The translations under genes were made by a program, and so were the position numbers. A DNA stretch of 64,000 bases, from NCBI GenBank assembly GCA_007827375.1, contig VISH01000001.1, positions 310,001 through 374,000 of the forward strand, given 5' to 3'. Source of the stretch: Alteromonadaceae bacterium 2753L.S.0a.02. Its GTDB lineage: Bacteria > Pseudomonadota > Gammaproteobacteria > Pseudomonadales > Cellvibrionaceae. The notes beneath the pieces are model-generated. The model made no database searches. It was given only the letters and a program-made list of their open reading frames with translations, and was not told the origin of the DNA. This document shows positions 1 through 8,680 of the stretch, piece by piece (the first letter of the stretch is position 1; every line of letters starts with the position of its first letter).

Positions 1-521
1 TTTTTGGTATTTCAATGGGCGGACGCATCGCCCAATGGCTTGCGATAGATTATGCACAGCGCGTGGCCGCCATGGTGCTAGCTTGCACCACACCCGGTAA
101 TGCTCATGGCATTGCCCGGCCCAAGTGGGTGGATATTTTATTTGCCACAGGCAATCGCAGAAAATTAAAAGACCTTATGGTATCGCCAGAGTGGGCTGCA
201 ACTAATCAAGAGTTCGAAGCACTCTGGCGCGAGCAAACGGAAAACCCGCCGCCCACTCACACTCAAAAACTTCACTATCTCGCCAGCCAGGGTCACAATT
301 GCTGGGATGAATTGCAATTAATTCGCGCACCCACCTTACTAATTCATGGCAGTGACGACGTCGTTAACGTGCCGGAAAATTCTAATTTACTCCAGCAAGG
401 TATTAAAGGCAGTAAAAAGATAATTATTCCATCCGGAAAGCATTTTTTCTTTTTTGAACATCGACAACAAACCAAAACTGCCCTGCTAGACTTCTTAACT
501 GCTCACAAAATAACGGTATGA
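1..521 (+). CDS. alpha/beta hydrolase, C-terminal part (5' end outside window)
   Basis: The reading frame is open from base 3, so the start lies upstream of the window. The first visible residues, FGISMGG, are the nucleophile elbow (G-x-S-x-G) of an alpha/beta-hydrolase, with Ser as nucleophile. The acid is probably the Asp of HGSDDVVNVP (about 350-370) and the base the His of PSGKHFFFFEH (about 435-455), in the order expected for the family. About 172 residues are visible. The sequence resembles the 3-oxoadipate enol-lactonase/proline iminopeptidase-like branch, but the substrate cannot be told. It ends 1 base before the convergent stop of the next gene. Confidence 0.85.
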   Translation, partial: FGISMGGRIAQWLAIDYAQRVAAMVLACTTPGNAHGIARPKWVDILFATGNRRKLKDLMVSPEWAATNQEFEALWREQTENPPPTHTQKLHYLASQGHNCWDELQLIRAPTLLIHGSDDVVNVPENSNLLQQGIKGSKKIIIPSGKHFFFFEHRQQTKTALLDFLTAHKITV

Positions 522-522
522 A

Positions 523-1482
523 TCACTGCACGGCTAATTGATAAAAGCGCGGATAAGGTGCGTCGCGCACTGCCATTATGGGTGTTGTGTTTACCACACC
601 TTGAGTGCAAAAAATATTGTCCCCCGAGTATTCGCAATTTTCAAAAACTTGGGTTTCGGCGGTATAGATTGTAGCCACACTAAACTCTGTCCCTGAGCCA
701 AATGTACCCAGATAGAGATACACGAGCTTTTGGGGTGCAGATTCATTGACGGCGTTATTGTTTCCAGGTGTATCCTGGTGGCCTAGATCAGCGCCGAAAA
801 CGGAAAGATAACGTTCTTTTTCGGTCGAACCCTGTACTGTGTTATATCGCATGGTGTCTGCCTGCCACACCGGGAAGCCGTTCACAGTGACATCCACCCT
901 AAAGCGGGAACGCCATTCACTCGGGCCATCTTGTTCGTAAATGCCCCCGACTTTGTTCGCTGGAACGGGTATCCTCAAATACACTTTTTGTAGACCACTG
1001 CCTTGCACTTCATAGTTGGTTCGCCAGGATGCAGTGGCGTTGCCGTTGGATTCTCCAATAGTTTTTACCGACAAAAATGGCAAGCCATTACCCGACATAT
1101 AGGCCCAGGCTTGCACCGCGTTATCCGACAACATAAATTCAAAATAGTCGTTACTGCTGGGGTACGGCAGTGGCGGCGCCCCTGTATTGGGGTAGGCGTT
1201 TTTTACTTCGCTGGCATACACCGATGCCGCAGCGTTTAGGTCGCGATCGACCGATTGCTCACCCGGGCCAGACACAATGGAATCGACATCAGCAACTGCA
1301 GCTGTGTACACATTCAAAGTATTCCATTTAATTTCTTGAATGCCTTTTTGATTTAAGAGGGAATACACAGCTCTCGCTGAAAGTTGATACGCAGGTCGCG
1401 TTGCAGCACCCGCAAAGTGAGCAAAGCAAATTACAAAAATGCTGCAACTCAATAGCCATTTTCTGTTTGCTATAACATCCAT
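523..1482 (-). CDS. secreted protein of unknown function, paralogue of the upstream gene
   Basis: A 319-residue protein with a typical N-terminal signal peptide (Arg-Lys, then a hydrophobic stretch ending AHFAGA). I do not recognise a family. Its second half aligns with the protein encoded just upstream (1485-2453). Both have V-x-G-x-P-V-W-x, then L-x-L-G-T-F-x-x-G-x-x-F, then a Cys pair about 12 residues apart, then P-I-x-V-R/A-V-R and a final aromatic/Gln-rich strand. The start has a strong AAGGAG 8 bases upstream, lying inside the end of the neighbouring gene, so the pair is surely co-transcribed. A periplasmic or extracellular location is inferred from the signal peptide. Function unknown. 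Confidence 0.8.
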   Translation of the reverse strand: MDVIANRKWLLSCSIFVICFAHFAGAATRPAYQLSARAVYSLLNQKGIQEIKWNTLNVYTAAVADVDSIVSGPGEQSVDRDLNAAASVYASEVKNAYPNTGAPPLPYPSSNDYFEFMLSDNAVQAWAYMSGNGLPFLSVKTIGESNGNATASWRTNYEVQGSGLQKVYLRIPVPANKVGGIYEQDGPSEWRSRFRVDVTVNGFPVWQADTMRYNTVQGSTEKERYLSVFGADLGHQDTPGNNNAVNESAPQKLVYLYLGTFGSGTEFSVATIYTAETQVFENCEYSGDNIFCTQGVVNTTPIMAVRDAPYPRFYQLAVQ

Positions 1483-1484
1483 TG

Positions 1485-2453
1485 TTATAACTCCTTGGTG
1501 TAAATCTGAATAAGAGGTGTTTGACTTCCCCGCACGCTAATTGGTAAGTTACGTTTTTCGCTGAGGCCATAGCAGTGATGCACAGTGGCATAATCGCCCC
1601 AATAACCGAGGCTTTCGGTTCCGCAGTTGGGCGCATCTACGAGCGCATCGGTAAAAATCGAATAATCGAGGGTGAAAGATTCACCCGGTTCAAAGGTTCC
1701 CAGAAATAATCGTGCCGATGTGGCGCTACTCTCGCCCCACAATAACGTAAGGTCGAAAAACGTATTTCCAATAAAATCTTCAGGATAGTTGTAGCCAGAA
1801 GTCTGCGTCCACACTGGCAAGCCATCTACAACGACTTCGACCAGGGAGCGAGTGAAGCCAGAATTTTGTTCTTTGTACACATAGGTACCGCCGTTACTGC
1901 CAGGCACGAGATTGTACGCAAAGTTCTTCGCAAAAACCCGCTCGGGTACGACAAAGTACGCAAAGTACTGGCGGCTGTTTGTTGCATTGTTTGACGCTTC
2001 GATATGTACTTGTGTAACGCCCTGAGCTTCACCGCTACTAAATTCTTCACTGACGATGTAGTGCTCCTGGGGATTATAGGCCGTTGCACTGCGCTCAAAA
2101 TAATCCCAATCGTAAAATTGCTGGTATCCGTAATTATTCAACTGCCCTTGTGGTGTGGCATCTTCACGTACCACCTGGTAAGGCGAAACCAGACTGTTAT
2201 GAAATGGCGCTGGCCAGGATGAAGGGCTGATGTGTAACGTTGCATCACTACTAATCGCAGCGCCACTCATTAAACTGTATCGACAGTCGCCACAGGCAAG
2301 TGTGGGGGTTTTGGATGCTAGAACAAAATTAACAGATTCATAGTTCCCGGTAACCCGCTCACTAACATTGTAATTAAGCGCCAACGCCGATGCGCCGTAC
2401 CAGATAGCTAGCAGCGTAAGCCAGCGACGATCAATTAAAGAGGAAAGATGCAT
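1485..2453 (-). CDS. secreted protein of unknown function, first of a tandem paralogous pair
   Basis: A 322-residue protein with a signal peptide ending near ASALA. The ATG follows a near-perfect AGGAGG at 6 bases. A CGDC motif lies near residue 55. The C-terminal half is homologous to the next gene (shared VDGLPVW, LFLGTFEPGESF, paired Cys, PISVRG). The stop is 2 bases from the start of the second copy. The two proteins have diverged strongly at the N-terminus and are only similar in the last ~170 residues, so this looks like an old duplication. No enzyme motif was found; an adhesin or surface-binding role is possible but unsupported. Confidence 0.8.
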   Translation of the reverse strand: MHLSSLIDRRWLTLLAIWYGASALALNYNVSERVTGNYESVNFVLASKTPTLACGDCRYSLMSGAAISSDATLHISPSSWPAPFHNSLVSPYQVVREDATPQGQLNNYGYQQFYDWDYFERSATAYNPQEHYIVSEEFSSGEAQGVTQVHIEASNNATNSRQYFAYFVVPERVFAKNFAYNLVPGSNGGTYVYKEQNSGFTRSLVEVVVDGLPVWTQTSGYNYPEDFIGNTFFDLTLLWGESSATSARLFLGTFEPGESFTLDYSIFTDALVDAPNCGTESLGYWGDYATVHHCYGLSEKRNLPISVRGSQTPLIQIYTKEL

Positions 2454-2632
2454 CGGGAACCTCCTGTACCCACTTATGGAGTGGCGCAGTTATCTATTGG
2501 TAATACTTGCGCCGAGTGACAGCGATAATAGGTTGCAGAGCACGCCGCTCTCACTGAGAAATTCCCACCGCAGATGGTAATATTCACCAATTATTCAAAT
2601 GGATAACAGTTGGACCAGCCAAAAAGTACCGC

Positions 2633-4036
2633 TTAACGGCACATGCACACCCGATTTCTACCGTTGCGTTTAGCTAAGTAAAGCAACGCATCGGCCTCAG
2701 ACAGCAGGCTGTTGGGTGATAAGGAAGGATTAGGTACTACTGAGGTTACGCCAGCGCTAATGGTAATACAACTGTCCGTGCGTGAATATTCATGGGGAAT
2801 TTTTAGCTCGCGAACCGCGTCGCGACACCTCTCTGCGAGTTGCACTGCGGCATCCAATGAGGTGTCTGGCAATAAAAGTACAAACTCCTCACCGCCATAC
2901 CGCGCCACCAGATCGGAAGATCGCTTGGTAAACTTACGCAAGGTTTTTGCAACGAGTTTCAAGCATTCATCGCCACCCAAATGACCGTAGTTGTCGTTAT
3001 AGTTTTTAAAATAATCGATATCCAACAAAGCAACTGACAATGGCTTACAATAGCGCTGCATGCGCTGCCATTCTTTCTGATAAACTCGATCAAATTGGCG
3101 ACGATTTGAAATACCGGTAAGCCCATCTTCAAACGACATGCGCTCTAAATCCTTGCGGATGTCTTCCAACACTTTTTCCGAAATCTTACGTTCGGTTATA
3201 TCTCGCACAAACGCGGCTACGCCAATTTTTTGTTGAGATTCATCCCGAATCAGCGAGAGACTAATATCGCATATTTGTTTTTGTTGACCCTGTTCTTCCG
3301 CATCGTGCAACACGATTTCATATTCCTTATAACCCGCTTTCGTCGACATCAATTCGCGATAGTAAACCGGAAGCTGTCCGGCCCATTGACCAGGAACAAT
3401 GTCGAAAATCGACCGACCTATAGCTTCGCTGGCGATCAACTTAAATATATTTTCAGCGGCTAAATTCCATTTTACAATCACCCCCTCCAAAGTTGTCGCA
3501 ATAATACCGTCGTGGGCATGCTCAACAATATGCGCTAAATACTTCAACGATACCGAGTAGCGATTCAAATCTGATACTACAGGTTTTGAACTTTTCCTCA
3601 GGCTTCGGTTAATACCACTCAAGGTTGTTCGGAAGCGACGTTTTTTAAGCAGCAGGTTTAACTTGTCATTGAGATGACCCGCAAAATCCTGTTTTCCAGT
3701 ATCGACAATTTCCCAATCGCTCGATACACCTCCCGCCGGGGATTTTAAATTGTAAGCAAGTTGCGACAGCTCACTGTCAGCGAGAAACAAAAATTGAATG
3801 TCTGGCACCAGGCCACGAATTTTACGTGCCAGCACTATAGCTTTTTCTATCTCTGGACCGATAATCGCTACTGTTGGCTCATCGTTTAAATAATCATCCT
3901 GTTCCAAATTGTGCAAGGCCTTCTCATGGTCGACAAAAGCGTGAACCTTAAGCCCGTGCACGGCAAAGTTATTTTTGATCGCTTTCATTAACCTTAACTG
4001 CGAGCCTTCGCTGTCAAAATAAAGTGCATTCTGCAT
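2633..4036 (-). CDS. PAS-GGDEF diguanylate cyclase
   Basis: About 467 residues from the ATG at 4036, which has AAGGA upstream. A longer reading frame to 4099 would overlap the neighbouring gene by 40 bases. Order of parts: an N-terminal receiver-like segment (about 1-130) without a clear phosphoacceptor signature, a PAS domain (about 170-290, ending in VRDITERK), and a GGDEF domain (about 300-465). The active site reads ARYGGEEF, an intact signature. RSSD five residues before it fits the inhibitory I-site (R-x-x-D). DxLTGISNRRQFD at the domain start is canonical. It should make c-di-GMP from GTP and be product-inhibited. No membrane segment, so it is cytoplasmic. The signal sensed by PAS is unknown. 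Confidence 0.9.
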   Translation of the reverse strand: MQNALYFDSEGSQLRLMKAIKNNFAVHGLKVHAFVDHEKALHNLEQDDYLNDEPTVAIIGPEIEKAIVLARKIRGLVPDIQFLFLADSELSQLAYNLKSPAGGVSSDWEIVDTGKQDFAGHLNDKLNLLLKKRRFRTTLSGINRSLRKSSKPVVSDLNRYSVSLKYLAHIVEHAHDGIIATTLEGVIVKWNLAAENIFKLIASEAIGRSIFDIVPGQWAGQLPVYYRELMSTKAGYKEYEIVLHDAEEQGQQKQICDISLSLIRDESQQKIGVAAFVRDITERKISEKVLEDIRKDLERMSFEDGLTGISNRRQFDRVYQKEWQRMQRYCKPLSVALLDIDYFKNYNDNYGHLGGDECLKLVAKTLRKFTKRSSDLVARYGGEEFVLLLPDTSLDAAVQLAERCRDAVRELKIPHEYSRTDSCITISAGVTSVVPNPSLSPNSLLSEADALLYLAKRNGRNRVCMCR

Positions 4037-4059
4037 GTACGTCACAATCCTTGCACTTT

Positions 4060-5223
4060 TTAAATAAGGGGAAGATCTAGGAGGAACCGACCTGTCCACA
4101 GTTTTAACAAATCGGTAGTTGGAGACATCACATGCGCTGCGCGCGCGTCTCGCAACAACCGAGCCAGCAGACCATTTTCGGCATAGGCTATACCTCCACA
4201 GCAGGTCATGGCTTGATTGGTTACATACACCGCGAGATCAGCGGCGTCTGCCTTAGCCATAAGAATGGAGACAATCGCTTGGGGGTCTCCGATGTCCCCC
4301 AGATAAGCCGCGCGGTACAACAAACCGCGCGTTTTTTCCACAGCTATGCTCATTTCAGCTAAACGGTATTGCAAGGTAGAAACCTCGGCAAGGCGTGTGC
4401 CTGAATGGTTGTAAGAACGCGCGCCTAAATGACTAACCGTTGTATCCAATGCCGCTTGCGCGATTCCCAGATAGGCACCCGCCATACCTATGAGAAAATA
4501 AGGAGCGACCACTTCAAAGGTATACCAGATCTGATCTCCTTCTTCGCCGAGCAGGTTTGCAACCGGTACCGCAACATTATCTAAGGTCATCGCGCGAGAG
4601 GCATTTCCCCGCATACCTAAACCGCGCCAGGGATCAGCCCAACTAATACCTTCGCAATCACTATCGACAATCAGGCACGAGAAATCTCCAGCCTCGACGT
4701 CGTGCTCGCTGGTCAAGGTTGAAATCACATAGGAATCGGCATAGCCGCCATTGGTCACAAACTGCTTGGTACCATTTACAATGTACTGATCTTTCTGTAA
4801 TTCAAGGTGTGTTTGTGGCATGTAGAAATGTGCCCCGGTGCCCTTTTCAGAAAGCGCCAGAGTTGTAAGGTGCTGATTTTTGGCGATGGGGGCTAAATAT
4901 TTTTCTTCGTGATAGGGCGTAGCCTTGGCGGCAATCACCGCGGAACCCACACAGTGCATGGCGTAACACAGCGCGGAGGACGCACAGCCACCGGCGATGG
5001 TTTCACCCAAAACGGCGAGCGCCAGCAGGCCCTGCTCTCGGCCACCGTAATACTTTGGAACGTGCAGCCCTAAAAGCCCAGCGTCGGCAAGGGCTGTAAT
5101 CGAGTGCTGCGGCCAGGTTGCATTCTCGTCTGTCTGCTGAGCTTTTGGTGTAATTTCAGCGGCAGTTAGTTCTTGAACCACATCGCGAAGTTGCACTATT
5201 GATTCGGATAGAAATTCGTTCAT
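4060..5223 (-). CDS. acyl-CoA dehydrogenase-like flavoprotein, atypical C-terminus
   Basis: About 387 residues with the three-part acyl-CoA dehydrogenase layout: helical N-terminal domain with LHVPKYYGG, middle beta domain with LSEKGTGAHF and TKQFVTNGG (FAD contact region), and C-terminal helices with CCGGIAYAE and LLRDARAAHVMSPTTDLLKLWTG in two parts. In canonical members the loop after the last motif carries the catalytic Glu; here it reads SPTTD with no Glu, so ordinary alpha,beta-dehydrogenation is doubtful. The ATG at 5223 is preferred because the in-frame TTG at 5235 sits directly on the GAAGGA Shine-Dalgarno-like sequence. It is followed closely by the diguanylate cyclase gene, possibly the same transcript. 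Substrate unknown. Confidence 0.85.
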   Translation of the reverse strand: MNEFLSESIVQLRDVVQELTAAEITPKAQQTDENATWPQHSITALADAGLLGLHVPKYYGGREQGLLALAVLGETIAGGCASSALCYAMHCVGSAVIAAKATPYHEEKYLAPIAKNQHLTTLALSEKGTGAHFYMPQTHLELQKDQYIVNGTKQFVTNGGYADSYVISTLTSEHDVEAGDFSCLIVDSDCEGISWADPWRGLGMRGNASRAMTLDNVAVPVANLLGEEGDQIWYTFEVVAPYFLIGMAGAYLGIAQAALDTTVSHLGARSYNHSGTRLAEVSTLQYRLAEMSIAVEKTRGLLYRAAYLGDIGDPQAIVSILMAKADAADLAVYVTNQAMTCCGGIAYAENGLLARLLRDARAAHVMSPTTDLLKLWTGRFLLDLPLI

Positions 5224-5369
5224 ACGCGCCAGCAAATCCTTCGCATGTTGAGCGTGCCAGTGGCTTAAGCCTAGTTCAGCCGGGTTCTGCCGTCAAAATT
5301 AACAATTGCCTAATAAACTATCCGGAATTGTGTAATCGCACCATACTCATTCTCTGCGTTTTACTAAAG

Positions 5370-5400
5370 TTGTTATAACCACCAACAATACGGTATATAC
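5370..5400 (+). promoter_or_regulatory. candidate sigma70-type promoter very close to the start codon
   Basis: TTGTTA (5370-5375) and TATATA (5394-5399) are separated by 18 bases. The -10 box lies only 9 bases before the ATG at 5409, and no Shine-Dalgarno sequence is visible. If it is used, the transcript would be leaderless or nearly so. Short motif matches in AT-rich DNA are weak evidence. Confidence 0.3.
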
Positions 5401-5408
5401 AATTAATT

Positions 5409-5645
5409 ATGCGACTAATCATTCTTTTATTGGCTGTAGTTATTATCGGGCTCATCGTTTCCAAACAGCTGAGTTCCGGCAAACCTCAAGACTCAGGTCA
5501 GACTGATACAACAAGCAGTATTGACACCCCTAAAGTTCCGAGTGCCCCTCAAGATGTGCCGAAGTTCGAAAAGCAAATCAATGAATTTATGATTGACGCC
5601 GCTGCAGAAAGAGACAAAAAAATGCGCGAACAGGAAGGCAATTAG
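5409..5645 (+). CDS. small single-pass membrane protein
   Basis: 78 residues. An N-terminal hydrophobic helix (residues 2-18, LIILLLAVVIIGLIV) is followed by a Ser/Thr/Pro/Asp-rich stretch and a charged C-terminal helix ending KKMREQEGN. It is probably anchored in the inner membrane with the tail in the periplasm. No family is recognised. Its TAG overlaps the GTG of the acetyltransferase by one base (TAGTG), so the two genes are probably translationally coupled. Function unknown. Confidence 0.65.
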   Translation: MRLIILLLAVVIIGLIVSKQLSSGKPQDSGQTDTTSSIDTPKVPSAPQDVPKFEKQINEFMIDAAAERDKKMREQEGN

Positions 5646-6127
5646 TGCCTGAACTAAAACCGCCGTGCCTCGCCGTCGAAAATTACCAGATGGGTTGCCA
5701 CGCAGAACTTTGGCCGGTATTTTACAGTGCCATCCATGAGGTGTGCCGGGAACACTACACCCAGGTGCAGATACGGGCTTGGGCGCCCGACAATTTGGAT
5801 AAAGGCATCTGGAAAAACAAAATGGAAGCTATCAAACCCTTTGTGGCACGTATTGATGGTAGGGTGGCTGGTTATGCAGATATACAAGCCGATGGTTTAA
5901 TCGACCATTTTTTTGTTCATGCTGATTATCAGCGTATGGGTGTAGGCCGTGCGCTCATGCACAAAATTCTTGAAAGCGGCGCAGCAATGCCACAGCTGTA
6001 TTCTCATGTGAGTATTACCGCAAAACCCTTTTACAGCCACTATGGCTTTCGAGCCACACAAGAAAATCGCCCGCTTATCCGTGGCGTTGCACTCACCAAT
6101 TATTTAATGAAAAAAACTCCGCCTTGA
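5645..6127 (+). CDS. GNAT-family N-acetyltransferase
   Basis: 160 residues beginning at a GTG that shares one base with the preceding stop codon. The acetyl-CoA-binding motif A is clear: HFFVHADYQRMGVGRALM (Q-x-x-G-x-G/A). It is followed by a C-terminal segment typical of the family (ITAKPFYSHYGF). It resembles the YafP/ElaA-like small acetyltransferases. The acceptor substrate cannot be assigned. It ends 5 bases before the convergent MscS-type gene. Confidence 0.85.
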   Translation: MPELKPPCLAVENYQMGCHAELWPVFYSAIHEVCREHYTQVQIRAWAPDNLDKGIWKNKMEAIKPFVARIDGRVAGYADIQADGLIDHFFVHADYQRMGVGRALMHKILESGAAMPQLYSHVSITAKPFYSHYGFRATQENRPLIRGVALTNYLMKKTPP

Positions 6128-6132
6128 TTCCG

Positions 6133-7290
6133 CTACGATTGCTGTTCTGGAGGATCTATACTTACCTGATTTAACACTGGAGTCGCCAGGGAAATATTTT
6201 CTGAGAGCGATGCCTGATACACCGCTTCGTTTACCTGATGAAGCGTTCCCATTAAATGTTTACGGATGGTAGCTGTTACCTTGGTGTTGGGGATACGAGC
6301 GAGATAAACCCACAATGAATAGTGCAATGCGTAATCGCCCGCATTTGTCATCGCCCATTCAAAGGGTTTTACCTCATTTATTTTTACATTTTTATTTTGT
6401 ACACACTTTTCAAAAGCGCTATTAAACATACGATCAACGCGCGTGTTAAATCCGGCAATGGCTTTTGTTTTACCTTCGCCTTCCAGCTTCGTAAAATCTG
6501 GGTAGCCTATTTTATAAACCAGCCGCTGACGAATACCATCATTCGAGGCAACCCGGCTGAGATTGTCGATTTTACTGCTCACAAATCGGTTATTACGAAT
6601 TAGAGTACGATGATTGTTGCGAACATCGTAGAGCACGACATAAAACAAGGTAACTTTGCTAATCACATATTCATCTGGGAACCCTTCCACAATCACCACA
6701 TCGCCATCTTCCAGCATCTGGGTATTAAGAATAATTAAACCGCCAATGATATCGGGCGCCCAACTGCTGCTGGTAAACGCAAGAAATGCAGCGAGAATAC
6801 CGAAAATGCCGGTAGTTTCCAGCATGCTGTCGGCGCCCCAGATTTTTATCAGCGCATAGATCGTGGCCAGCACAACCACGAACAGTAAAATAATATCGAT
6901 AAGGCGTGAACTGTAGGTATCCAGATAAATGGTTTTTTCGTCAATGGTTTTCTCAATACCAAAACGGCGACGTGATAGATAACACAATAAACTGTAACCC
7001 AACAATGCCGTGTAGATGGCGGCGAAACTTAACCCGACTTTAATAAACGAATGTTGGTAGTTATCGCTGATTCGCAGCAGAGCCAGGTCGAGCGCGTGCA
7101 GAACAAGAATTACTACGTTTAAAGACCGGAATAGCCGCAGTGTATTTTTACTACTGGCATGGCCAACTGTGATGAAGTTGAGAAAGGGTTTCGCCAATAA
7201 CAACAGCAATATATTAACGACAAAGATGGTACCGTGTGCCCACCATTCCGCTTGACTTAGGGAAGGCGCTAACCACGCTAGGAATTCCAT
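6133..7290 (-). CDS. mechanosensitive ion channel, MscS family
   Basis: About 385 residues from the ATG at 7290, which has AAAGGG upstream. The longer frame to 7359 would run into the upstream gene. About five transmembrane segments in the first 200 residues precede the MscS core: a pore-lining helix region around IFGILAAFLAFTSSSWAPDIIGGLIIL, then the beta domain (GDVVIVEGFPDEYVISKVTL and the RNNRFVSSKIDNLSR strand) and a cytoplasmic C-terminal domain. Members release solutes on osmotic downshift. It lies 10 bases downstream of the DUF819 permease and is probably co-transcribed with it. Confidence 0.85.
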   Translation of the reverse strand: MEFLAWLAPSLSQAEWWAHGTIFVVNILLLLLAKPFLNFITVGHASSKNTLRLFRSLNVVILVLHALDLALLRISDNYQHSFIKVGLSFAAIYTALLGYSLLCYLSRRRFGIEKTIDEKTIYLDTYSSRLIDIILLFVVVLATIYALIKIWGADSMLETTGIFGILAAFLAFTSSSWAPDIIGGLIILNTQMLEDGDVVIVEGFPDEYVISKVTLFYVVLYDVRNNHRTLIRNNRFVSSKIDNLSRVASNDGIRQRLVYKIGYPDFTKLEGEGKTKAIAGFNTRVDRMFNSAFEKCVQNKNVKINEVKPFEWAMTNAGDYALHYSLWVYLARIPNTKVTATIRKHLMGTLHQVNEAVYQASLSENISLATPVLNQVSIDPPEQQS

Positions 7291-7300
7291 AAAAAACCCT

Positions 7301-8542
7301 TTAATTAATGAGCTGCAACACCTGTCCGCAAACCCAAGCCATATAGGTGCCCACGGCATAACCCAGCACCGCCAGCAAAATACCTACGGGAGCCAGAGAA
7401 GGGTGAAACGCCGCTGCCACCACTGGCGCAGAAGCAGCGCCGCCCACGTTTGCCTGGCTACCAACAGCCATAAAAAACAAGGGGGCACGAATCAATTTAG
7501 CAACGATCAACATTAAGCCTGCATGGCAGCACATCCACACTCCGCCAATCAAAAAATATACCGGAGTCTCGAATATGGCCATTAAATTCATGTGGGTACC
7601 GATACTTGCAACCAGAATATAGAGCATCGCTGACCCCAAGGTAGAAGCACCCGCAGCTTCGAGATGTCGCGCACGGGTAAAAGACAAAACCAGGCCAACA
7701 GTGGACGCGATAACCACCAACCAGAAAAAGCTGGAATGCAAACTAAATTTAGCCAGTGCTGGAAAATTGTTTTTTAAATAGAGCGCTATTAAATCCGCTG
7801 CAAAATGGGAAATACCGGTAACGCCAAAACCCACAGCAAGAATAATCATTACATCGGGCAAGGCAGGAATACGGGCATGCTCAGCCTGATACTGCATAAT
7901 TTTATTCTGCAGATGGGTAATGGCACTGGTATCGGCTCCAGCTCTGGCGTCGAGTTGCTTGCTCTTCGCCGCCAGGGTGAGCAGAACTGCCATCCAAATA
8001 TTCGCGACGATTACGTCCACAGCAACCCACGCAGAGAACACATCGTTACCCACGTGAAAAATCTCCTTCATAGCCGCCTGATTGGCGCCGCCGCCAATCC
8101 AACTGCCCGCCACCGTGGTCATACCCCGCCACACTGCATCGGGGCCATTATTTCCCAGTAACTCGGGCGCGAAAATCGAAACAACCAGGAGTGCCAGTGG
8201 TCCACCGATCACAATACCAAATGTGCCGGTGAAAAATAGAATTACAGCTTTTGGCCCCAGTCCAGCTATTTCTTTTAAATCCACACTCAATATCAGTAAT
8301 ACCAGCGTAGTCGGCAACAAATAGCGCGACGCCACAAAGTAAAGTTTGCTGTGTTCGCCATCTATCACGCCAAATGTATTCAGCAGAGAGGGTAAAAAAT
8401 AACACAACAATATGGCGGGCACGATTGAGTAAAATTTCTTAAAAAATGGCAGCGGGCTGTTCGCGGTGTAAAACACAAGGCCGAGAATTAACGCCAGCAA
8501 ACCGAGTACAGTGGCATCATTGGTTATCAGCGCAGAAGGCAT
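7301..8542 (-). CDS. DUF819 family membrane permease
   Basis: About 413 residues, almost entirely hydrophobic, with roughly 10-12 predicted membrane segments. The ATG at 8542 is chosen because family members begin close to the ITNDATVLGLLALILG segment; the reading frame is open further upstream to 8650. Glycine-rich loops (GSWIGGGANQAAM and GSQANVGGAASAPVVAAAF) are typical of DUF819 proteins (the YjcL family), which have a bile-acid/sodium-symporter-like fold and unproven substrates. It is divergent from eutB, so a role in moving ethanolamine or its products is possible but only inferred. Confidence 0.8.
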   Translation of the reverse strand: MPSALITNDATVLGLLALILGLVFYTANSPLPFFKKFYSIVPAILLCYFLPSLLNTFGVIDGEHSKLYFVASRYLLPTTLVLLILSVDLKEIAGLGPKAVILFFTGTFGIVIGGPLALLVVSIFAPELLGNNGPDAVWRGMTTVAGSWIGGGANQAAMKEIFHVGNDVFSAWVAVDVIVANIWMAVLLTLAAKSKQLDARAGADTSAITHLQNKIMQYQAEHARIPALPDVMIILAVGFGVTGISHFAADLIALYLKNNFPALAKFSLHSSFFWLVVIASTVGLVLSFTRARHLEAAGASTLGSAMLYILVASIGTHMNLMAIFETPVYFLIGGVWMCCHAGLMLIVAKLIRAPLFFMAVGSQANVGGAASAPVVAAAFHPSLAPVGILLAVLGYAVGTYMAWVCGQVLQLIN

Positions 8543-8680
8543 AGTGTAGTAAGGGGTAATGGCTGGGCTGTCTATTAAGCCTGAAATAAACCGAAATTGC
8601 ATTCTCTGGTGTGCCGCTCGGTTTTTTCGTATAGTAAAAACACTTCTCAAACGATTTTAACTGCGTCACAGGTATGCGCC

